A stretch of 64,000 nucleotides of DNA, from contig JALFSN010000006.1 of the NCBI GenBank assembly GCA_022778805.1, positions 62,001 to 126,000 of the forward strand. Direction: 5' to 3'. Shown piece by piece: positions 51,608-62,584 of the stretch (position 1 is the first letter of the stretch; each line of letters starts with the position of its first letter). A program made the position numbers and the translations under genes. The notes beneath the pieces are model-generated. The model saw nothing but the letters and a program-made list of their open reading frames with translations, did no database searches and was not told where the DNA came from. This DNA is from Arcanobacterium sp. Lineage in GTDB: Bacteria > Actinomycetota > Actinomycetes > Actinomycetales > Actinomycetaceae.

Positions 51608-52129
51608 CTAGCTTCCATCTCGCGCTTGCGGAAAGAGCGCTACGGCTCGCGGCCGCCACACCACCACGTCTTGGCTCTCCGATACTGGCTGAGCTCGGCG
51701 CAGAGCCTGACGCAGCAGCTCCACTCCCTGGGCCATCGTCACGAAGCCGTTAGAATCTGCCGCAAAGACGCGGCGCTCCAACGATTCTCTGCGATCAAGC
51801 TGATCGCGCATATCGTTTTCAAGCTCCCGTAAACGCGCCAAACGCTTTTCGAGCTGATTATTTTTTTCACGCAGCTGAATCACTTGATCTTGCAGTTTCA
51901 AAATGTAGGCAATCCCAGCGAGGTTAATTCCCTCGTCCTGGCTCATACGCTGAATCTCAATCAGCCGATCGACGTCTGCAAGCGAGTAACGCCGCCCCCC
52001 GCCTCGGGTACGACTCGCCACAACCAAGCCGAGCCGGTCATATTGGCGCACCGTCTGCGGATGCATACCAGCGAGCTCAGCAGCTACGCTCACGGTCAGA
52101 ATTGGTGCGTCTCGCTGTACCTTTGCCAT
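51608..52129 (-). CDS. hspR: Heat-shock repressor HspR (MerR family)
   Basis: ILTVSVAAELAGMHPQTVRQYDRLGLVVASRTRGGGRRYSLADVDRL; next to dnaJ. Confidence 0.93.
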   Translation of the reverse strand: MAKVQRDAPILTVSVAAELAGMHPQTVRQYDRLGLVVASRTRGGGRRYSLADVDRLIEIQRMSQDEGINLAGIAYILKLQDQVIQLREKNNQLEKRLARLRELENDMRDQLDRRESLERRVFAADSNGFVTMAQGVELLRQALRRAQPVSESQDVVVWRPRAVALFPQARDGS

Positions 52130-52191
52130 GGCTCGCCCTCCTGTCTTCACCTATCTACCCTACCGGCCCACTCTATTCACGCTGCCGATTT

Positions 52192-52217
52192 TATCCGTAT
52201 TGACTATCCGTATTGAC
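52192..52217. repeat. 13-bp tandem duplication TATCCGTATTGAC x2 in the dnaJ-hspR spacer
   Basis: 52192-52204 and 52205-52217 identical. Confidence 0.85.
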
Positions 52218-52377
52218 GCCGCCACGGGTATGCAGCGCCGACCACAGCCAATGACGCGCCGGCATAGCTGACCAGGCGCTGATCAAGCGCTGGCCACGCG
52301 CAGACGCGAATGCCATACGCGGCCTGCCCATACGCAGCTCACACCGCCGCCGCTCAGCCACGGAGCCTCAGCTGTAC

Positions 52378-53439
52378 TCAGATTTGTGCCATCTCTCGAA
52401 ACTCCGCCCGCGGATCGGCTCCGTGCGCCGCACGCCGAAAAGCCTCCACAGCTGCTCGGCTCTCCTCAGAAAGTTTCTTAGGCACCACCACTTTCACCCG
52501 CACAAACATATTGCCGGCGCTCGCACGCCCCGAGGAAAGACCTTTGCCTTTCACCCGCATGAGCTTGTCGGTGCTCGATCCTGCTGGAATCTTCACCCTT
52601 ACGGTATCTCCCTGCAACGTGGGCACCTCTATCGTGGCACCCAATGCCGCTTCATCGAAGCTCACCGGCACATTGACGTAGACGTCTTTACCTTTGAGTT
52701 CATAGACGGGGTGCGGCTCCACGTGTACGGTGACCAGAATGTCTCCTGGCTCTCCGCCGTTTTGCCCCACTCCTCCTTTGCCAGCAATACGGATTTTTTG
52801 CCCGTCAGCCACCCCGGCTGGAATTTTGGCAGTCACTTTTCGCCCATTGGCAGAGCCGACTTTCACGGTAGCTCCGCTCACGGCGTCACGCAGTGGCAGC
52901 GAGATGCTCGCCGTCACATCTTTACCGCGCTGCGGCCTGCGCAAGAAGCTACCGAAAGCGCCTCCGGCACCTGCCGACCCCGCCGAGCCATATCCACCAG
53001 AGTATCCGCCGGCACCGCCTGAAGCGGACGACCCGCCGCCAAACATCTGCGAAAGGATGTCATCTAGACCAGGGCTTCCCGCTCCACCAGTGGAAAAACG
53101 CACATTGCCACCAGTTCCGTTAAACCCTGCTCCGTTAAACATGGAAAAGATGTCGTCAAAGCCTCCACTGCCAGATCCTCCGGCAGAAAAGCGCGCTCCA
53201 CCAGCGCCCATCGCCCTGATAGCGTCGTATTGCCGACGGTCTTCTTCATTACTCAGCACCTGATAGGCCTCAGAGATTTCCTTAAACTTCTCCTCAGCCT
53301 TTTTATCTCCCGAATTTTGATCGGGATGATACTTGCGAGCAAGTTTTCGATATGCCTTTTTAATGTCATCTTGGGTGGCAGACTTGGCCACTCCCAGCGC
53401 TTGATAGAAATCTTTTTCTAACCAATCCTGACTTGCCAT
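52378..53439 (-). CDS. dnaJ: DnaJ-family chaperone, class II/CbpA-like (no zinc-finger region)
   Basis: J domain [37 protein letters not shown]-rich linker; DnaJ C-terminal domain; no CxxCxGxG repeats. Confidence 0.93.
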   Translation of the reverse strand: MASQDWLEKDFYQALGVAKSATQDDIKKAYRKLARKYHPDQNSGDKKAEEKFKEISEAYQVLSNEEDRRQYDAIRAMGAGGARFSAGGSGSGGFDDIFSMFNGAGFNGTGGNVRFSTGGAGSPGLDDILSQMFGGGSSASGGAGGYSGGYGSAGSAGAGGAFGSFLRRPQRGKDVTASISLPLRDAVSGATVKVGSANGRKVTAKIPAGVADGQKIRIAGKGGVGQNGGEPGDILVTVHVEPHPVYELKGKDVYVNVPVSFDEAALGATIEVPTLQGDTVRVKIPAGSSTDKLMRVKGKGLSSGRASAGNMFVRVKVVVPKKLSEESRAAVEAFRRAAHGADPRAEFREMAQI

Positions 53440-53545
53440 CAGTGCCACCTCCTTTGTCCATAGAATTTTTCTGGCGGGCATGGCGGATTAACCATGCCCG
53501 CGTTGTTGCGGAGCCGTTGCGATGCTTTTGCATAGCTATCGCGGG

Positions 53546-54301
53546 CTATTGCGGGCTAACCACGCCCACCCGCGCTGGCCGCAGCACCTTTTCACCAGCT
53601 CGATACCCCGGCTGCATAATCACATTGACCTGCTCAGCCTCCACATCAGCACTCGTGGAGTGCATGAGAGCCTCATGAATCGCCGGATCAAATGCATCTC
53701 CCACGGAGCCAAAACGCTCCATGCTGAAGTTGGTCGCGAGGGTGTGCTCCAATTCCGCTACGATCTTTCCAGCCGGCCCCTCCAGCTCGCCGTGTTCGCG
53801 CGCAAGATAGGCATTGTCCAGCACTGGAATCAGCCCCTCCAACACTTTGGCTTTCCCCAGTTCAAATTGGACGAGCGCATCCGCTTTTGAACGCTTCACG
53901 TAGCCGTTGTACTCCTGCTGCACGTTGTAGAGATCGGCGCTACGCCGAGCTAACTGCTCTTCAAGCTGTGCCACTTTCAGCAGAGCTTCGTCTAATTCAC
54001 TCAGCCCCGATACGCCAGCGCCCTCAGATGTCTCATCGTGAGACTCCGAGCGAGATTCTGACGGCGTATCAGCAGCATTCGCATCCGTCGTCTCGTCTGT
54101 ACGGGCGGCCTGCCCCTCGGCCGATGGCGCACTGCCTGCCGTACTCTCTGCCGCTACATTTCCAGCTGACGTGTCCCCCTGATTCGGGGTTGTATCCGGC
54201 TGCCCTCCCTGCTGCGCAGCCGAGTTCACTTCGCCCGCAGAGCCGTTTGGTTTGACGCCGTCACCGTGCTGGACATTTTCGTTTTCTGCTTCTGCCATCA
54301 C
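53546..54301 (-). CDS. grpE: Nucleotide exchange factor GrpE
   Basis: Position between dnaK and dnaJ; VLEGLIPVLDNAYLAREHGELEGPAGKI, FDPAIHEALMH, VIMQPGYRAGEKVLRPARVGVV. Confidence 0.94.
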   Translation of the reverse strand: MMAEAENENVQHGDGVKPNGSAGEVNSAAQQGGQPDTTPNQGDTSAGNVAAESTAGSAPSAEGQAARTDETTDANAADTPSESRSESHDETSEGAGVSGLSELDEALLKVAQLEEQLARRSADLYNVQQEYNGYVKRSKADALVQFELGKAKVLEGLIPVLDNAYLAREHGELEGPAGKIVAELEHTLATNFSMERFGSVGDAFDPAIHEALMHSTSADVEAEQVNVIMQPGYRAGEKVLRPARVGVVSPQ

Positions 54302-54401
54302 GCTTTCCTCTCACGGAGCCGGCGCAGCAATCGCTGACGCCGGCTCACGGTCTGTCACTTAGCATCCATGCCACTCAGTGTTTACACACTCAGTATTCAC
54401 G

Positions 54402-56297
54402 TCACTTGGCGTCGTCGTCATCCACAATCTCAGCGTCTACCACATCGTCGTCAGCGGTGCTTGAAGAGCTTCCAGCCCCAGCAGCCTTCGCGGCATCCGT
54501 CCACCCCTCAGCGCCAGCAGCCCCAGTGCCCTGCTGCTCAGCAGCTTGAGCATAGAGTGCCTCGCCAATCTTCTGCGCTTTGGTGTTGAGCTCCTCTTGG
54601 GCGGACTTAATCGCCTCAATATCGTCGCCCTCAAGTGCTGTGCGCAGCTTCTCGTTGGCCTCTTTCACCTCGTTAGAGACGGCGTCATCAAGCTTATCGG
54701 CGTTGTCTTTGAGCAATTTCTCAATCGAGTAAACCTGTTGCTCAGCGACGTTGCGCACGTCAGCTTCTTGCTTGCGTTTTTCATCTTCGGCGGCGTGCGC
54801 TTCAGCCTCGGCCACCATACGATCGATGTCTTCCTTGGAAAGCGCCGAACCGCCAGTAATCGTGATGCTTTGCTCTTTGCCAGTGCCGCGATCTTTGGCA
54901 CTCACGTGCACAATGCCATTAGCGTCGATGTCGAACGTCACCTCAATCTGCGGCATTCCACGCGGAGCGGGGGCGATGCCGGTGAGTTCAAACGTGCCGA
55001 GCAACTTGTTGTCACGGGCAAAAGAACGCTCGCCTTGATACACCTGGATGAGCACGCTGGGCTGATTATCCTCAGCCGTAGAGAACACCTCAGAGCGTTT
55101 CGTCGGGATAGCAGTGTTGCGCTCAATGAGCTTCGTCATCACGCCGCCCTTCGTCTCAATGCCGAGGCTCAGCGGCGTGACGTCGATCAGCAGCACATCC
55201 TTGCGATCTCCTGTAATCACACCAGCTTGCAGCGCAGCTCCCACAGCCACCACTTCGTCTGGGTTCACGCCTTTATTCGGATCTTTGCCGCCGGTGAGGC
55301 TCTTCACCACATCCGTGACGGCGGGCATACGAGTGGAACCGCCCACGAGCACCACGTGATCAATTTCGTTCACTTTGATTCCAGCATCAGCAATCACCTG
55401 CTGGAATGGAGCTTTCGTGCGCTCCAAGAGATCTTTCGTCATCTGCTCAAAGCGGGCGCGAGTGAGCGTCTCATCCAGGTGAATCGGGCCATTTTCGGTC
55501 ATTGAGAGATACTGCAACGAAATATTGGTGGAGCTGGCCGAGCTGAGCTCTTTCTTGGCCTGCTCAGCTGCTTCCTTCAGGCGCTGCAAAGCCACTTTGT
55601 CTTTGCTCAGATCCACGCCATAACCATTCTTCACCTGCTCGACGAGCCAGTTCACGATGCGCTGATCCCAATCGTCACCACCAAGTTTGTTGTCGCCGCT
55701 GGTGGCTCGCACCTGAATGGTGGAGAAGCCGTCGTCATCTTTGCCAACTTCCAAGAGGCTGACGTCGAATGTGCCGCCGCCGAGGTCAAACACCAAGATC
55801 AGCTCGTCTTCATTCCCTTTTTCAAGGCCGTAGGCCAGCGCCGCCGCCGTCGGCTCGTTCACGATGCGCTGCACGTTCAATCCGGCAATTTGCCCAGCAT
55901 CTTTCGTAGCTTGGCGCTGAGCATCGTTGAAGTAAGCCGGCACCGTAATCACGGCGTCAGTCACCGGCTCACCGAGGTAGGCCTCGGCATCTTTCTTAAG
56001 CTTCTGCAAGATGAACGCCGAGATCTGCTGGGCGTTGTAATCCTTATCGTCAATGCGCACTTTCCATGAGCTATCGCCCATATGCCGCTTCACCGACGAA
56101 ATTGTGCGCTCCACATTCGTGACGGCCTGACGCTTGGCAATCTCGCCTACTAGCACTTCGCCCGTCTTCGAGAAACCGACAACAGATGGGGTGGTGCGAG
56201 CGCCTTCAGCGTTCGCAATCACTGTGGGTTCGCCGCCTTCTAGAACCGTGACGACCGAGTTCGTGGTGCCGAGGTCAATTCCAACTGCACGTGCCAT
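54402..56297 (-). CDS. dnaK: Molecular chaperone DnaK (Hsp70)
   Basis: [54 protein letters not shown]. Confidence 0.98.
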   Translation of the reverse strand: MARAVGIDLGTTNSVVTVLEGGEPTVIANAEGARTTPSVVGFSKTGEVLVGEIAKRQAVTNVERTISSVKRHMGDSSWKVRIDDKDYNAQQISAFILQKLKKDAEAYLGEPVTDAVITVPAYFNDAQRQATKDAGQIAGLNVQRIVNEPTAAALAYGLEKGNEDELILVFDLGGGTFDVSLLEVGKDDDGFSTIQVRATSGDNKLGGDDWDQRIVNWLVEQVKNGYGVDLSKDKVALQRLKEAAEQAKKELSSASSTNISLQYLSMTENGPIHLDETLTRARFEQMTKDLLERTKAPFQQVIADAGIKVNEIDHVVLVGGSTRMPAVTDVVKSLTGGKDPNKGVNPDEVVAVGAALQAGVITGDRKDVLLIDVTPLSLGIETKGGVMTKLIERNTAIPTKRSEVFSTAEDNQPSVLIQVYQGERSFARDNKLLGTFELTGIAPAPRGMPQIEVTFDIDANGIVHVSAKDRGTGKEQSITITGGSALSKEDIDRMVAEAEAHAAEDEKRKQEADVRNVAEQQVYSIEKLLKDNADKLDDAVSNEVKEANEKLRTALEGDDIEAIKSAQEELNTKAQKIGEALYAQAAEQQGTGAAGAEGWTDAAKAAGAGSSSSTADDDVVDAEIVDDDDAK

Positions 56298-56432
56298 AAT
56301 GTCCTCCTCTACAGCCTCGCTCCCCTGCACACCGCATCAGCAGCGTGCCACCGGCGAGCTCGGCCGACTTGTACGTTCAACATCTCAAGTATGCATCCTG
56401 AGAAGAACTTTCGTCCATCTCACTCGCTATTT

Positions 56433-56453
56433 CTTGAGTCCATACCACTCAAC
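56433..56453. promoter_or_regulatory. HAIR (HspR-associated inverted repeat) operator upstream of dnaK
   Basis: CTTGAGT-CCATACC-ACTCAAC versus HAIR CTTGAGT-N7-ACTCAAG (1 mismatch). Confidence 0.88.
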
Positions 56454-56595
56454 TTTCACTGCCGGCGAATTATTCCCGTCATTTATTCTTACATCTTTAC
56501 TCCAGATCAGGTGCTCACACCGACGTCACAGCGAGCAGCACGGCACTAGGCTCTGTCGTTACTTATGCCAGGCTCTACCCAGCTACACTTAATTC

Positions 56596-57930
56596 ATGGC
56601 TTACGAGTACCTCCCTGGATTCTTGCCGCCACTTACCACAATGGCAGACGGCACCGTGAAGCAGATCAACCCATTTTCCGGCACCGAAGTATGGACGGTG
56701 CCTGGGCGTGCGAATCGTCCATTGGAGATACCTGTGACGGATCCAAAGCCAGTACTCCCTGATGAGTTGGGATATCACTGCGCATTCTGCACACAGCGAA
56801 TACTGGAGACCCCTCCTGAAAAGGCACGTCTCGTACGCAAAGGCGATGACGCCGTCATCTTCCACGGCACCAGTGCTGATATGCTCTCCAGAGAGTGGGA
56901 GTTCCGGAGAGTGCCGAATCTCTTTGAAATCGTCCCCTTTGAGTATTGGGAGAAAAACTACGGATACCGTCTCACCCGCGATGCCCAGCAGTGTATGGAT
57001 GCCTACCTAGCGGATCCAGCAGGCAAAGCACACGTGATGAACGTGCTGCGCACAAAGATGAAAAGCCAGATGAGCAGCGAAGACTTTGAAGCTCTGCCGG
57101 AATCGGAAAAACTGGCGGCCGCGCGAGGATTCTTCGGCGGAGGGCACGATCTCATCGTGGCACGGCGGCATTTTGTAGACGGAGCTACAGACGACTCCCA
57201 GCTCGCCTCTTCTGGCACGCTAACGCCAAAAGAACACGAGTGGTACATTCGACTCACCGTGGATGCTATGCACAATCTCTACACCCAAAATCGCTACGCC
57301 CGCTACGTGCAAGTGTTTCAAAATTGGCTCAAGCCAGCCGGCGCTAGTTTCGACCATCTCCACAAGCAACTCGTGGCCATCGATCAGCGTTCCGTAAACG
57401 GCGAGCTGGAAGTGGACAAACTCCGTCGCAACCCCAATCTCTACAACGAAGCAGCCGTAGACTACGCTGGATACCACAATCTCGTGATTGCAGAAAATGA
57501 TCACGCGGTGGCTATCGCGGGATTCGGCCACCGCTATCCCACTCTCGAAGTGTACAGCCGCTCAAAATTTGGCCAACCGTGGGAACTGAGCAACGAAGAG
57601 CTGCGCGCTATGAGCGATCTCATTCACGCCATGCACGCCGCCACCGGCCCACTCATCCCTTGTAATGAAGAGTGGCACTGCAAGCCAATTGATTCAGACG
57701 TCAATATGCCCTGGCGTGTATTAATCAAGTGGCGGGTCTCCACGCTCGCCGGATTTGAAGGTGGCACGAAGATCTACGTCAATACCATCGACCCATGGCA
57801 TCTGCGCGACCGCGTAGTGCCGCAGCTGCTGCAGCTGCGCGCAGAAGGGAAGATAGCCGCCAATATCTCGATTGCCACAGAGTGTTCGTGCGAAGTGAAC
57901 TCTCTCAAATACAACAAGGCGCTCCACTGA
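56596..57930 (+). CDS. DUF4921-type protein related to galactose-1-phosphate uridylyltransferase/HIT superfamily
   Basis: CAFCTQRI Cys pair; FQNWLKPAGASFDHLHKQLVA (GalT-like HxHxQ). Confidence 0.7.
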   Translation: MAYEYLPGFLPPLTTMADGTVKQINPFSGTEVWTVPGRANRPLEIPVTDPKPVLPDELGYHCAFCTQRILETPPEKARLVRKGDDAVIFHGTSADMLSREWEFRRVPNLFEIVPFEYWEKNYGYRLTRDAQQCMDAYLADPAGKAHVMNVLRTKMKSQMSSEDFEALPESEKLAAARGFFGGGHDLIVARRHFVDGATDDSQLASSGTLTPKEHEWYIRLTVDAMHNLYTQNRYARYVQVFQNWLKPAGASFDHLHKQLVAIDQRSVNGELEVDKLRRNPNLYNEAAVDYAGYHNLVIAENDHAVAIAGFGHRYPTLEVYSRSKFGQPWELSNEELRAMSDLIHAMHAATGPLIPCNEEWHCKPIDSDVNMPWRVLIKWRVSTLAGFEGGTKIYVNTIDPWHLRDRVVPQLLQLRAEGKIAANISIATECSCEVNSLKYNKALH

Positions 57931-57958
57931 ACGCCAGTCGCTTAGGTATGCTGGAGAC

Positions 57959-58855
57959 GTGATGGCAGATTTCAATAGTGCTCCTCAAGCACTAGCAGCC
58001 CCCAAAGTGCTGGGCCGCAGTACGTGGCTGAGCTTTCGGCTGCCGCCTTTTACCCGAGGTGAGCCTACTGAGCGAGTGATTGGACATCGCGGCTCTGCGG
58101 GTACGATGCCCGAAAATACCCGTTCAGCATTCCAGGAAGCATGGGATCACGGCTGCCGCGTGCTGGAAACAGATGCACAGGCTACGGCAGATGGAGTGGC
58201 TGTGTGTTTCCATGATGACGAGCTCAAGCGAGTCACCGGCTTACCTGGTGCAGTGGCCGATTATTCTTATTCAGAGTTGCAGAGCACAGCGCGCGTGAGA
58301 GGCCCGCACGGACGCTCAGATACCATCATGCGACTTGAAGAACTCATTGAGGAATTTCCACACGCACAACTAGTGATCGACGTCAAAGATGCCCGCGCGA
58401 TTGACCCACTTGTGAACGTGATTAATGGCACTCACGCTGCGGCCAGGATATGCGTCACCCACGCTTGGGATGCTTGGCTTGAAGATATCCGAGATCGTAC
58501 ATCCCCGCTTTTGCAGCGCAATCTCGGGTGGGAGACCTTGGCGGCGCTGGTCCATGCAGCTCGCATGGGGGAGCGCCCCGATCCGTCTATTCATGTAGCC
58601 AACTGGGCGCATATCGGCTATCGCGATAACGGCAAAGAGCTGATGAGCGACCCTGAATTTTCGCAGCGTTTCATACGGGTGGCACACAGCTTAGGAATCG
58701 GCGTGCGCGTGTGGACCGTAAACGATTTTTCCGAAGCTATTCGGCTGTGGAGCGAGGGTGCGGATGCCGTCTTCACCGACGTTCCCAAACAGATGGTGCA
58801 ACTCTCGCAAAATTTGCAACGCCGCGAGCACGCCTCAAAGATTTTAGGGCTGTGA
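57959..58855 (+). CDS. Glycerophosphodiester phosphodiesterase family protein
   Basis: IGHRGSAGTMPENTRSAFQEAWDHGCRVLETDAQATADGVAVCFHDDELKRVTG. Confidence 0.93.
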   Translation: MMADFNSAPQALAAPKVLGRSTWLSFRLPPFTRGEPTERVIGHRGSAGTMPENTRSAFQEAWDHGCRVLETDAQATADGVAVCFHDDELKRVTGLPGAVADYSYSELQSTARVRGPHGRSDTIMRLEELIEEFPHAQLVIDVKDARAIDPLVNVINGTHAAARICVTHAWDAWLEDIRDRTSPLLQRNLGWETLAALVHAARMGERPDPSIHVANWAHIGYRDNGKELMSDPEFSQRFIRVAHSLGIGVRVWTVNDFSEAIRLWSEGADAVFTDVPKQMVQLSQNLQRREHASKILGL

Positions 58856-58859
58856 TTTT

Positions 58860-59516
58860 TCAGGGCGTGATTGCCCCAGCCTTCATCGTGATGATGCGGT
58901 CAGAGACTCGCTCAGCTTCCGCGCGATCATGAGTCACATAGACGGCAGCAGTGCCCGTACCTTTGAGAATCTCGCGTAACTGCGTAGAGAGACTCTCGCG
59001 CAAATCGGCGTCAATAGCAGAGAGCGGCTCATCTAAGAGTAATAGTTGTGGCTTGGGCGCTAGCGAACGCGCCAAGGCCACTCGCTGGGCTTGTCCTCCC
59101 GAGAGAGTGCCAATCGCGCGATCATGATAGCCATTCAGATCCACTATCTCCAAGAGCTTCAACACCTGCGCATTCCGCTCAGATCGAGGTACTCCGTTCA
59201 TCTTTAGCCCATACGCGATATTTTGCCCGACGTCCAGATGCGCAAATAGCTGTCCTTCCTGAAAGACCATGCCTACGCCGCGCTTGTGGGTGGGTACCCC
59301 CGCCATATCGTTACCAGCGATGAGAATTTTTCCTGCATAAATCGGCTCTAAGCCAGCTACGGCTCGCAGAATCGTTGATTTCCCAGAACCTGAAGCTCCC
59401 ACCAGCGCCACGATTTCCCCTTGAGCCACCGAGAGATTCACGCTGCGCAAAGCCTCAAAACCATTGGGATATCGCAAGCTGACGTCGATCATAGCGAGCG
59501 CTTGGGTTGCCATCAC
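58860..59516 (-). CDS. thiQ: ABC transporter ATP-binding protein (thiamine, ThiQ-like)
   Basis: GASGSGKSTIL, LSGGQAQRVALARSL, LLLLDEPLSAID; downstream of thiP. Confidence 0.88.
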   Translation of the reverse strand: MMATQALAMIDVSLRYPNGFEALRSVNLSVAQGEIVALVGASGSGKSTILRAVAGLEPIYAGKILIAGNDMAGVPTHKRGVGMVFQEGQLFAHLDVGQNIAYGLKMNGVPRSERNAQVLKLLEIVDLNGYHDRAIGTLSGGQAQRVALARSLAPKPQLLLLDEPLSAIDADLRESLSTQLREILKGTGTAAVYVTHDRAEAERVSDRIITMKAGAITP

Positions 59517-59529
59517 TGTTCACCGTTCC

Positions 59530-61377
59530 TCATGCCGTCTCTTGCTGTGGTGCTCTGAGCTCGTCATCTGAGCGTGCAGACTCACGACCACGGATGCCGC
59601 CGTCACTATTATTCATCGGCTTGGTGCGTCGTGTGTGTTTCTCGTAAAGAAACGACGTGCGCAGCCAGGCAATACTCTGCACAGACCTCCCCACTCGCCG
59701 CCAGAGCGATGGGCGCGAGGAATCAGCGCGCAGCATTATCTCTGCCGCCATCATGATACTGCCAGTAATAGCCGCGAGAATCACAGCTCCCGCGAGAGCC
59801 ATGCCGTAGTTGTGCTCCCCTGGGCGCCCAAGCAATTTCACGATCAGCACCGGCAAAGTCTGATATTGCGGATTGGCTACGAAACTCGTAGCCCCAAATT
59901 CCCCCATAGACGCCGCAAAAGCGAAACCGCACGCCAGAAGTATTCCACGGGCCGTCAATGGCACATCAATAGTGAGCAAGACTCGCAGCGGACTCGCACC
60001 AAGCGTGCTAGCGGCCTCGCGCGTCCGTGGGTCAATGGCGCGAGCGCTCGGCACAATCGCACGCACGACCAGCGGCAATGCCACTATTGCCTGCGCAATC
60101 GGCACCAGCCATGCAGAGGAAGCCATCGGCCCCAAGCCGAGCGTGACGAGCAGACCGAAGCCGACCGTCACTGTAGAAATTCCAATAGGGAGCAACACAA
60201 AACCATCAATGATGCTCTGCACTTTTGCCCATCCGCCCTGCAGTCGGCGAGAGAGCACATACGCAAGAGGTAGCCCCACGGCGAGGGCGATCACTGTGGC
60301 ATCTGCGGCAATCGCCAGCGAGTGGCTCAATGCCTCTATCACCGTCGTCCCGCCGGCCATTCCCACCCCGGATGACGACGATAAGAGCTGGTAGTTGAGC
60401 AAACTCCACTTCCCTTGTACCTGAAAGGAGCGAGCCACCAGTGCCGCCATCGGGGCGACGATCAGCATCACCATGAGGGCAGTTGCCAGAAAAGCTGGAA
60501 TGTCGGTGAGAGACGGGGAACGTCTCTCATGCGTATTCGCCCGCAGCGCAGTTTCCGTGCGGCGGGCGAGCCGCGAGCTTGCCACCAGAGCCAGCGCTAC
60601 GATAGCGAACTGTAGCAAGCTCAGCAGTGAGGCCTTATTGAGATCGAGATACGTGACGGTCTGCAGGTATATCTCCGTTTCAATCGTGCCATAAGCTGGC
60701 CGTCCCAACGTCGTCACTAATCCATAGGCCGTGGAACAGTAGAGAAATACTAGACTGGCTCCCGCAGCAATAGCTGGAGCAAGCTGCACCAGCGTCACCG
60801 TGTAGAAAGCCTTCCATGCAGAAGCTCCCAATGTGCGGGCGGCTTCAGCTTGGCGAGGATCCAGCCCCATCCACATTGACCCGACTGTGCGGACAATCAG
60901 CGAAAAATTGAAAAACACCATCGCTAGCACGACGGCTGCCGTGCTCTGTCCGATGCCGAGAAACGCCGCTGGGCCATCTCCGTCGAGCAATGCTCGAAAG
61001 GCAATGCCAACGACCACCGTGGGCAACACAAACGGAACCGTAATAAGCCCACGCCACAGGGCTGCAGCTGGAAGCCGCAACCGGTAGAGCACATACGCTC
61101 CGGGCACGCCAAAAAGCACCGATAGCACCGTACCAGCTGCGGCCATCCACACTGTCTGCCACACGATCTTCCAGGTGCGCACAGCCCCAAAGACCTCAGC
61201 AAACGTGGCGGCGGGAGAGGATACCACCCCGCCCGTAAAATTCGTGCTTCCACCGATAGCTCCAGCGGTGAGCCCGCGCAGCAAGATAGAGCCGACCGGC
61301 CAGAGGAAAAATACCGTGAGAAACGCGAGCGGGATTGCGGCCGCTAGCACCCAACTGATCGTGCCACGTTTACTCAC
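59530..61377 (-). CDS. thiP: ABC transporter permease, double-domain (thiamine, ThiP-like)
   Basis: Two permease domains; ASMGEFGATSFVANPQYQTLPVLIVKLLGRPGEHNYGMALA. Confidence 0.88.
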   Translation of the reverse strand: MSKRGTISWVLAAAIPLAFLTVFFLWPVGSILLRGLTAGAIGGSTNFTGGVVSSPAATFAEVFGAVRTWKIVWQTVWMAAAGTVLSVLFGVPGAYVLYRLRLPAAALWRGLITVPFVLPTVVVGIAFRALLDGDGPAAFLGIGQSTAAVVLAMVFFNFSLIVRTVGSMWMGLDPRQAEAARTLGASAWKAFYTVTLVQLAPAIAAGASLVFLYCSTAYGLVTTLGRPAYGTIETEIYLQTVTYLDLNKASLLSLLQFAIVALALVASSRLARRTETALRANTHERRSPSLTDIPAFLATALMVMLIVAPMAALVARSFQVQGKWSLLNYQLLSSSSGVGMAGGTTVIEALSHSLAIAADATVIALAVGLPLAYVLSRRLQGGWAKVQSIIDGFVLLPIGISTVTVGFGLLVTLGLGPMASSAWLVPIAQAIVALPLVVRAIVPSARAIDPRTREAASTLGASPLRVLLTIDVPLTARGILLACGFAFAASMGEFGATSFVANPQYQTLPVLIVKLLGRPGEHNYGMALAGAVILAAITGSIMMAAEIMLRADSSRPSLWRRVGRSVQSIAWLRTSFLYEKHTRRTKPMNNSDGGIRGRESARSDDELRAPQQETA

Positions 61378-61422
61378 GGTACCTCACTTAAGCGACATTT
61401 CAGTGTCCACTTCTGCAGCGCT

Positions 61423-62532
61423 TCACTTCTGAGCGGCTTCAAAGAGAGCCGTCCACTCTTTAATCCAGGTATCGCGGTTTTTCTCCGCACTGTCCACATC
61501 CACCTTGATTGGGGAATCGGCGAGTTTGGCATATTTGGCAAACTTCTCAGGCAGCGAGACTCCCTCGCGTTCTGGATACATGTACATGTTGTCTGCAATA
61601 GCGCTCTGCACATCCTGCGAAAGCATGAAATTCACGAACGCCTGAGCGCCCTCGGGGTTCGTGGCTCCAGCGAGCACGCCCGCATATTCAATTTGCCGAA
61701 CGCAGGTAGCATCAAGCGAGCTGGTTGCACCCGCAGCATCAGCTGGCGAAGAGCCATAGCTGAGCATAATGGGATACTTCCCTTTGCCCTCCCCCGCTGA
61801 ATAATCCACGCTGTAGGCATCGCTCCAGCCATCGGCCACTTTGACTCCGTTTGCTAAGAGCTTGTTCCAGTAGTCTTTCCACCCATCTGCATAGAGAGCT
61901 TGGGTGCCTACAAGCATGGCGAAGCCTGGACTCGACTTTGCTGGATTTTCCACCACCGTGAGATCTTTATATTCGGGCTTAATGATATCGTCAAACGTCG
62001 CTGGCGGATTCTGGCCTTTGGCCTTAAACCAGCTGCTATCGACGTTGAGGCACACGTCGCCGCGGTCGATTGGTACAGCCGTGGCAGAGCCGAACGTGAC
62101 GAGCGGATCTGCAAGTGTAGCGCTCTTGCCGCCATCCCATCCTTGATCGGCAGCTGTAGGAGCGAGCGCGCCGGCTGCGCCCAACTTTTGATAGGAGAAA
62201 TTGTCGATTCCGTAGTAGGCATCTGCTTTCCCCTTACCGTTGCTGAGCAGCAACTGGTTGAGCAACATACCAGCATCTCCAGGAGCAGTCGTTACGAGTT
62301 TGTAGCCACTGACTTTCTCAAATTTCTCAATGAGCTCTTTTGGCAAGTTAAAAGAATCGTGAATGGCCACCGTCACCGTCGTGGATGCACCCGCTCCAGA
62401 TTCGTTACCCTGCCCAGATTTCGATTGCCCAGCTACCGAGCATGCCCCCAGCGCTGCCACACTCGCCAATGCCGCGATACCTGCCACGACCGTTCTGAGT
62501 TTTTTCGCCGTGAATTGTTTGGACGATCTCAT
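61423..62532 (-). CDS. thiB: Thiamine ABC transporter substrate-binding protein (ThiB-like)
   Basis: TVTVAIHDSFNLPKELIEKFEKVSGYKLVTTAPGDAGMLLNQLLLSNGKGKADAYYGIDN; TPP riboswitch upstream. Confidence 0.92.
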   Translation of the reverse strand: MRSSKQFTAKKLRTVVAGIAALASVAALGACSVAGQSKSGQGNESGAGASTTVTVAIHDSFNLPKELIEKFEKVSGYKLVTTAPGDAGMLLNQLLLSNGKGKADAYYGIDNFSYQKLGAAGALAPTAADQGWDGGKSATLADPLVTFGSATAVPIDRGDVCLNVDSSWFKAKGQNPPATFDDIIKPEYKDLTVVENPAKSSPGFAMLVGTQALYADGWKDYWNKLLANGVKVADGWSDAYSVDYSAGEGKGKYPIMLSYGSSPADAAGATSSLDATCVRQIEYAGVLAGATNPEGAQAFVNFMLSQDVQSAIADNMYMYPEREGVSLPEKFAKYAKLADSPIKVDVDSAEKNRDTWIKEWTALFEAAQK

Positions 62533-62538
62533 TATTTT

Positions 62539-62555
62539 CCTCCATATCGTGGAGG
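62539..62555 (-). promoter_or_regulatory. thiB: SD-sequestering hairpin of thiB (putative riboswitch expression platform)
   Basis: Minus strand CCTCCA-CGATA-TGGAGG-AAAATA-ATG; the 3' arm is the Shine-Dalgarno. Confidence 0.65.
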
Positions 62556-62584
62556 GCACAGCCGCAACGGCTGCGGAGAGAGAA

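Noticed and set aside
54546-55505. 319-aa plus-strand ORF antisense to dnaK
   Set aside because: Mirrors the coding constraint of dnaK in a GC-rich genome; no recognisable domain or RBS.
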